Origin: Desulfurobacterium pacificum
GTDB taxonomy: Bacteria; Aquificota; Aquificia; Desulfurobacteriales; Desulfurobacteriaceae
Assembly: GCF_900182835.1 (NCBI RefSeq)
Contig: NZ_FXUB01000002.1
Coordinates: 186,001 to 250,000 of the forward strand
Direction of reading: 5' to 3'
Length of the DNA stretch: 64,000 bases
Position numbers and translations under genes: made by a program. Positions 58,774 to 64,000 of this stretch are shown here, piece after piece. Position 1 is the first letter of the stretch; the number at the start of each line of letters is the position of its first letter. Below the pieces are notes generated by a model, which was not told where the DNA came from, did not search any database, and saw only the letters and a program-made list of their open reading frames with translations.

Positions 58774-61700
58774 TCAGCATTTTTCCTATCTGCTTTATGT
58801 CTTCTATTACGGAAACAACTACCGGGACGAAGACGAGGGTCATAAATGTTCCTATAAGTAAACCGCCTATTGCTACGACTGCTAATGGTGCGAGCCTTTC
58901 AAGTCCTAAAGCCCAACCAAGTGCTATTGGAATCATTCCAACGCTTGTGCCAAACGCTGTCATAAGAACAGGACGCGTTCTTATCTTTATACTTTCAATA
59001 ATTGCTTTCTTTGTTTCCAGTCCTTTTTCCTTTGCCATCTTTATAAAGTCAATGAGCAAAATGGAGTTTTTAACGATTATTCCTGCCAGTAAAATCATTC
59101 CCATAAATGAGGGCATACATTGCGGTTTGTGAGTTATGAGCATTGAGAACGCAGCACCTATAAGGGCAGGCGGAATTGCTGCAATGATTGAGATTGGATA
59201 CGCGAAAGAGGAAAACGCAGGAACCAGCGAGAAGTAAAGAAGGATAATTCCGATTATCAGGGATTTCATCAATCGCTTGAAGCTTTCGTTCATCTGTTTA
59301 ATTTCGCCTTCGTGAGATATGCCGTAGCCTGGCGGCAGATTAATAAACTTTTTCTCTAACTTGTTGACCTGCTCCTGCAGTATCGTTGTTGGCGTTGTTG
59401 ACCTGTATCCTTCAACGTCTAAAGTATTCTTAAGGTCTTTATGTGTAATTACGCTCTGCGTTCTTTCTTCTTTAACTTTTGCAAAATAAGATAGCGGAAT
59501 GAATCCTTTCTTTGTAGGTATCGGAAGGTTCTGAAGCTTTTCTACTGCATCTCTTTTGTTCTTTGGCAGTATAAGTTTTATTGTAAGTCCGTTTTCCATG
59601 GGAACAACGAATGATGAAGCAGGTATGCCTTTTACAAATCCACCGATGTATTCTGCGATTTGCAGTGGTGTGAGTCCGAATTGGGCTGCTTTGTGGGAGT
59701 CAACTTGAAGTATTAGTTCTTTTTTGTCCATATACCAGTTTCTTGAAACAGACGTTAGACCCTTTACTTTATACATAAGGGAAAGCAGTTTATTTCCTAT
59801 CTGGTCAAGTATGTGAGGGTCTTTTCCATAAATCATTTCATCTATTGTTGCTTTAATGGAAGAAAGAGGTGTAGCGCCATAGTCCATTACGTTTACGTAT
59901 CTTAATCCAGGTATTTTTGAGAACTTCTTTCTTAATTTGTCTTCTATCTGCCATATCGTTTCCTTTCTGTGAAACCTATCTATAAACTGGACGGTCATTT
60001 CTATTTGCTGAGGCGTTTTTCCGCTTCCAAAAGACAGGACGCCTGGTTCAGAGCCTATAGTTGAGGATACTCTTATTATTCCGGGCATTGAGTAGAGGAT
60101 TTTTTCCATTTTGGAGAGAATATCTTCCGTTTTTTGCAGTGATGTGTTTGAATCTGCTTCTGCTCTGACTATGACTATTCCCGTATCCATAGGGGGCATC
60201 AGGTCTCTACCTAATATGGGAATAACGTTTTTCATCGTTAGGACGAAGAGCATGAAAAACATCATTATAAACGGCATTCTGAAGAAGGGTTTCTTGAGTT
60301 TGAGTAGCGGCGTTACCAGAGAAACGTAGAAGTCTCTCAACCTGTAAACGAAGCCTTTGACGTAGTAGTCGTAAACTTTCCTTTCTAAGAAGTTCTTGTC
60401 GGGCGTTTTCTTCAGTATGTAAGGGGCTACTATGGGGATTATCGTCATTGCCACCACGTAGGAAACTAAAAGAGCAATAATCAGAGTGAGGGAGAGGGGG
60501 CGGAGGATTTTTTGAACGTAACCGCCGACAAATACTATCGGAAGAAGCATTACTACAGTCGTGTAGGTTCCGGAGAGAACCGCTAACATTACTTCCTGCG
60601 TTCCATCTATACACGCCGTTTTTATGTCTTTCTTCAGCTCAAAGTAGTGTCTTTCTATATTTTCAAGAACAACGACGGCATCGTCTGTGAGCATTCCTAA
60701 CGCTAATATTACTGCCGTGAGCGTAACGATGTTAAAGTTAAATCCGAAGAGCCACATTAAACCAATCGTTATCAGGTAGGTAATCGGAATTGAGAAGAAG
60801 GACACTATGAGCATTCTGATATTTGCCAAAAAGAGAAATATGACTAAAAGGGTCATTATTATTGCGTCTCTTAACGATTCAAGCATGTTTTTGTTTGATA
60901 GCTTAATCATCCACTCTTGAGTGAACGGGATTTCAAACTTCAGGTAGGGGTATTCTTTTTCAAGTTTTGGAAGGAAATGCATAACCGATTCTATTGCCGG
61001 GAGTTCGTAACCTTTCGGTGAGCGCAGTATAGAGATACCTATTGCTGGTTTTCCGTTACCGTGGTAGGCAGACATTCTCTCTGCGTATCCCCACTTAACT
61101 TTTGCAACATCTTTTAAGTAAACGCCTGGTTTTATCAGTATGTTTTTAAGGTCTTCTATCCTTTCTGCTTCGTCCTTTATTTTCAGGACTACCATACCGT
61201 TTTTGTTGATTATCAACCCTGTCGGAAAGTTTCTGTTGTTGTCTCTTACAGCTTTAAGCAGTTGATTGAGAGTTATTCCGTATTTAGCCATTTTCAAATA
61301 ATCCGGCAGGATTTCAACTTCTCTTTCATATCCGCCGAATACTTCTACATCTGAAACGTTTGGAAGGTTGAGTAGCTGGTCTTTTATTTCGTTTTCTGCT
61401 AATTCTCTTACCTGTGCGAGCGTTAAACCGCTTCCTTTTCTGGGATAGACGGCTAATATCATTACCGGCTTTGTTGCATCCGTTACCTTGTAAACCTGAG
61501 GGGGAAGGATGTCTTTGGGGAGTTTTGAGATTATTTTTGATAGTTCGTTTGAGACGTCCGTTGCTGCCGCGTCTATATCTTTTTTGTAGGAAAATTCGAC
61601 AGTTACTACGGAAACTTCGTCTTTTGATACCGAATCTACAGTTCTTACGAGAGAAAGGGTTTTGAGGTGCTGTTCTATCGGGCGGGTGATGTGAGCTGCA

Positions 61701-61879
61701 ACGTCTGAAGCTGATGCACCAGGTTCAACGGTTACCACTGCTACCGTCGGTCTGTTGGCATCTGGGAAGAACTTTCTGGGTATTTCTTTAAATCCGATTA
61801 TTCCTATTACGGAAAATAGCAGGAGAAACGCTAAAACGGCGTGGGGTTTTTCTATGTACCACTTGACGATTTTATTCAT
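58751..61879 (-). CDS. RND-family efflux transporter permease
   Basis: Inner-membrane proton-driven pump of 1042 residues. N-terminal helix, two large periplasmic loops and twelve membrane helices. Helix 4 has the proton-relay LALGMLTDDAVVVLENIERH (the DD pair), and GNGKPAIGISILRSPKG and PRKFFPDANRPTV fit the hydrophobe/amphiphile branch rather than the metal (CusA) branch. Third gene of the TolC-MFP-RND operon, overlapping the adaptor gene by eight bases. Confidence 0.92.
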   Translation of the reverse strand: MNKIVKWYIEKPHAVLAFLLLFSVIGIIGFKEIPRKFFPDANRPTVAVVTVEPGASASDVAAHITRPIEQHLKTLSLVRTVDSVSKDEVSVVTVEFSYKKDIDAAATDVSNELSKIISKLPKDILPPQVYKVTDATKPVMILAVYPRKGSGLTLAQVRELAENEIKDQLLNLPNVSDVEVFGGYEREVEILPDYLKMAKYGITLNQLLKAVRDNNRNFPTGLIINKNGMVVLKIKDEAERIEDLKNILIKPGVYLKDVAKVKWGYAERMSAYHGNGKPAIGISILRSPKGYELPAIESVMHFLPKLEKEYPYLKFEIPFTQEWMIKLSNKNMLESLRDAIIMTLLVIFLFLANIRMLIVSFFSIPITYLITIGLMWLFGFNFNIVTLTAVILALGMLTDDAVVVLENIERHYFELKKDIKTACIDGTQEVMLAVLSGTYTTVVMLLPIVFVGGYVQKILRPLSLTLIIALLVSYVVAMTIIPIVAPYILKKTPDKNFLERKVYDYYVKGFVYRLRDFYVSLVTPLLKLKKPFFRMPFIMMFFMLFVLTMKNVIPILGRDLMPPMDTGIVIVRAEADSNTSLQKTEDILSKMEKILYSMPGIIRVSSTIGSEPGVLSFGSGKTPQQIEMTVQFIDRFHRKETIWQIEDKLRKKFSKIPGLRYVNVMDYGATPLSSIKATIDEMIYGKDPHILDQIGNKLLSLMYKVKGLTSVSRNWYMDKKELILQVDSHKAAQFGLTPLQIAEYIGGFVKGIPASSFVVPMENGLTIKLILPKNKRDAVEKLQNLPIPTKKGFIPLSYFAKVKEERTQSVITHKDLKNTLDVEGYRSTTPTTILQEQVNKLEKKFINLPPGYGISHEGEIKQMNESFKRLMKSLIIGIILLYFSLVPAFSSFAYPISIIAAIPPALIGAAFSMLITHKPQCMPSFMGMILLAGIIVKNSILLIDFIKMAKEKGLETKKAIIESIKIRTRPVLMTAFGTSVGMIPIALGWALGLERLAPLAVVAIGGLLIGTFMTLVFVPVVVSVIEDIKQIGKMLIKGSSKN

Positions 61880-63053
61880 CGTTTCCCTCTATTGGCAAAA
61901 CTTTGTTGAACCTTAAGATTTCTAAAAGCTTGCTCTCTCTGCCTGTGGCAACGATATCGCCGGGTTTTAGATTTCCTTTAACAACTGCCTTTCCGTTTGC
62001 TTCTAACAAGACTTTTACTTTTACGGGTTGAACTTTTCTGTTGTTTACCTTTATAACAACTACTTCATTTTTCAGGTGAAGCAGGGCACTTATTGGAACT
62101 ACTGTGCCTTTGGCTTTTTTGCCTTTTAGGGTAACGATTACGTTTTCGCCCGGCTTTACTGTCCCTTTTGTTACTTTTACTTCTACTGTATAGAGTCCGT
62201 TTACTGGATTGGCTGCCGGATAGATTTTTGTGACTACGCCTTCGGCGCCGTTTTCAAATTTAGCTGTGCTATTTATTTCAACCGACTTTGCTTCTGAAGG
62301 CGGGAGGTTTACTAAAACGCGCATTCCTTTTTCTGGATAGAAGACTTTTAACAGCGGTTTGCCTGGAGCTGCCAGGTCACCTTCGTGAGCTAAAACTGTT
62401 GCTACTATGCCGTTTTCTACTGCTTTTATTGTGGTGTATTTGAGCTTTGACTGGAGGGAGGAGATTTGGTGGAGGATGGAGGATTTTTCTGCGTTTAAGC
62501 CTTTTACTTTATAGTCAAGGCTTTCTACCTTTGCCTTTGCAGTAGCGTAAGCGTTCTCAGCCTTTTCGACCGCTGTGTGGGGCACTGCACCTTTTGAATA
62601 TAAGAATTGTTCTCTTTTAAGTTCTGTTTTTGCGTTTTTGAGTATCGTTTCAGCAGCTCTTTTATCTATCAGGGCAGCTTTGATTTCTGCGTCTATCGTT
62701 TTGAGTTTTGCCTTAAGAGATTTAATTGATTCCTTTATTTGAGAGTCGTCTATTTTTACCAGCGTTTCGCCTTTTTTGAAGGTGTCGCCTTCTTTTTTAT
62801 AAACCTTTTCAACCGTTCCGGCTATTGTTGTTGAAATGGTTGCGTAGCTGTAACTTTCGGCTTTGCCTAAATACTTTATTTTTTGAATTAGTGCTCCCTG
62901 CTTTACTTTTGCTACCACAACTGGTATTGGTGGTCTTTGAGGTGTGGGAGTAGAAGCTATTTCCTGCTTTCGTTTTGCTATTGCTGTAGCTCCTAAAATC
63001 ACTCCGCCGACTACTATTAAGATAAAGATTATCCATGCTATTCTACTTTTCAT
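61872..63053 (-). CDS. RND efflux periplasmic adaptor (membrane fusion protein)
   Basis: 393 residues bridging the pump and the outer-membrane channel. N-terminal membrane anchor (IAWIIFILIVVGGVILGATA), lipoyl-like half motifs (ATISTTIAGTVEKVYKKEGDTFKKGETLVKID and IKAVENGIVATVLAHEGDLAAPG), a long alpha-helical hairpin (about 105-200) and C-terminal beta domains. The start overlaps the TolC stop (ATGA). Confidence 0.92.
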   Translation of the reverse strand: MKSRIAWIIFILIVVGGVILGATAIAKRKQEIASTPTPQRPPIPVVVAKVKQGALIQKIKYLGKAESYSYATISTTIAGTVEKVYKKEGDTFKKGETLVKIDDSQIKESIKSLKAKLKTIDAEIKAALIDKRAAETILKNAKTELKREQFLYSKGAVPHTAVEKAENAYATAKAKVESLDYKVKGLNAEKSSILHQISSLQSKLKYTTIKAVENGIVATVLAHEGDLAAPGKPLLKVFYPEKGMRVLVNLPPSEAKSVEINSTAKFENGAEGVVTKIYPAANPVNGLYTVEVKVTKGTVKPGENVIVTLKGKKAKGTVVPISALLHLKNEVVVIKVNNRKVQPVKVKVLLEANGKAVVKGNLKPGDIVATGRESKLLEILRFNKVLPIEGNDE

Positions 63054-64000
63054 CTTATCTCTCCGCCGTTTATGATGGTTTCTATTTTTCTTCTGATAAT
63101 TTCTTCTTTGTAAATGGCAGCCTTGAGTGCTGCTTCTGCCATAAACCTTTTCGATTTAGCTAATAGAAGGTGTTCCATGCTTCCCTTACCGCTGTCGTAT
63201 TTAAGCTGTTCTACTCTTTCTGTTTCTTTTGCTAAGGCTACTTCTTTTTTAAGAGCTTTTATTTCAGATTGGGTGTATTTGTATTCGGAAATTGCCTGTG
63301 ACAGCTGGTTTTTAAGGTTGATTTCTTCAGCTTTAACTTCTTGCTTCTTGGCTAGTTCGTTTAGTTTGGCGCTTTCTATGTCCTTGTATTTTTTGCCTGC
63401 TGTGAAAATGGGAAAGGAAACAAATAGAGCTGCGAAGCCGTAAGGTTCGTTTTCTGATGAGTCAAATCCGTAATTTCTTGTATAGGAAGCTTTAAAGGTT
63501 ATTTTGAGTCCGTACTTTGCTTTTGTAAGAACCGTTTCTTTCTTGGATATTTCCGTTTCCTGTTTTTTGAGTTCTATTAGTTTGTTGTTTTTGAGAAGCT
63601 GAGAGTAGAGGATTTTTTCAGGTGGTAAAGGCTTTTGAGCTATGGTTACCGGTTCTACTGAGCTGATTTTTATTCCGGTCAGGTTTTGAAGTATGGTTAG
63701 CATCGTATTTTCTTCGCTTTTTACCTTTTCTATTTCGGATTGAACTTTTGCTATGTCGTATTCAACTTTTAAGAGGTCAACCTTGGCAAATTTTCCAGCT
63801 TTTATGCCTGTTTCAACGTCACTTTTGAGTTTTTCAAGGCTTTTTAGGTAGCTTTTTAGGGAATTTTCCTGTGCTTTAAGGGCGAGGTAGGTGAGGTATG
63901 CCGTGTCAACCTGGTATTTTAAGGTCCATTTTAGGTAGCTTTTTTGGGTGTCAACGGATTTGGCGCGTAAGGAGAAGAGGAGGGAGGTGAGGGGGATTTT
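63050..64000 (-). CDS. TolC-family outer-membrane efflux protein, partial
   Basis: The frame is open from the TGA at 63050 to the right edge of the window, giving about 316 C-terminal residues; the internal ATG at 63703 is not the start. Long amphipathic helices with Lys/Glu/Ala (SLEKLKSDVETGIKAGKF, VKAEEINLKNQLSQAISEYKYTQSEIKALKKE) and the barrel segments YGFAALFVSFPIFTAGKKYKDIE are typical of TolC repeats. First visible gene of the efflux operon. Confidence 0.88.
   Translation of the reverse strand, partial: KIPLTSLLFSLRAKSVDTQKSYLKWTLKYQVDTAYLTYLALKAQENSLKSYLKSLEKLKSDVETGIKAGKFAKVDLLKVEYDIAKVQSEIEKVKSEENTMLTILQNLTGIKISSVEPVTIAQKPLPPEKILYSQLLKNNKLIELKKQETEISKKETVLTKAKYGLKITFKASYTRNYGFDSSENEPYGFAALFVSFPIFTAGKKYKDIESAKLNELAKKQEVKAEEINLKNQLSQAISEYKYTQSEIKALKKEVALAKETERVEQLKYDSGKGSMEHLLLAKSKRFMAEAALKAAIYKEEIIRRKIETIINGGEIR

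Noticed and set aside
63050-63703. A short, complete 217-residue TolC gene
   Set aside because: The frame continues without a stop from 63704 to 64000 with TolC-like helices, so it is a partial gene rather than a truncated or frameshifted one.

Overview
The window is a gene-dense chromosomal segment (about 40% G+C by eye) from a Gram-negative, probably thermophilic bacterium. Lys/Glu/Ile-rich proteins, beta-carbonic anhydrase, a NikKMLQO nickel importer, an archaeal-type AK6 kinase, a VKOR-thioredoxin fusion and outer-membrane functions together suggest the Aquificota, most likely near Desulfurobacterium/Thermovibrio. That placement is inference from gene content; no 16S rRNA is present. No stretch longer than 300 bases lacks a gene or a recognisable signal.

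Layout. 1-9.4 kb: the 3' part of dnaE, then accA, carbonic anhydrase, a VKOR-thioredoxin fusion with gmhB, two tiny membrane proteins, truD, an HDOD protein, rsmB and an AK6-like kinase. 9.4-16.1 kb: a SurA-like secreted protein, then a cobalamin-import operon (btuF-btuC-btuD and a TonB-dependent receptor) behind a cobalamin riboswitch, then proA. 16.2-19.1 kb: a Pal/OmpA lipoprotein, miaB and a DUF151 nuclease. 19.1-23.7 kb: the nickel ECF-type importer nikK-M-L-Q-O, divergent from a porin. 23.9-28.9 kb: a PIN-type toxin-antitoxin pair and a tightly overlapping operon (surE, DedA, a polyferredoxin, holA, rseP), then rsmH. 29.8-33.1 kb: two tandem paralogous surface lipoproteins of unknown function. 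33.2-36.1 kb: a sigma-54/NtrC-type promoter driving P-II, amtB and a porin. 36.1-43.1 kb: plsC, ispH, an S1-like protein, smpB, an envelope glycan cluster (two glycosyltransferases and a polysaccharide deacetylase) and ispE. 43.1-43.5 kb: five tRNA genes (Gln, His, Leu, Gly, Cys). 43.5-48.7 kb: two more glycosyltransferases, a PTS-EIIC/EAL fusion and thrB.

48.7-51.4 kb holds dnaA, a clear chromosomal origin (ten DnaA boxes plus DnaA-trio-like repeats) and dnaN. To the right lie pgsA, plsY, a Uma2-family protein, ispA, dxs, a long-chain prenyl synthase, pyrE and an M20 hydrolase. The window ends in a TolC-MFP-RND efflux operon that is cut by the edge. Strand composition changes at the origin: the + strand is A/C-rich to the left and G/T-rich to the right.

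Themes. Metal and cofactor supply (cobalamin, nickel), ammonium uptake, isoprenoid precursor synthesis (ispE, ispH, dxs, two prenyl synthases) and envelope building dominate. The most unusual sequence-level signal is a recurrent element, A-tract then TCCYC then a C-rich tract (reverse: GGGGATTTT or GGAGGATTTT). I found about 25 copies by eye, on both strands and mostly inside genes.
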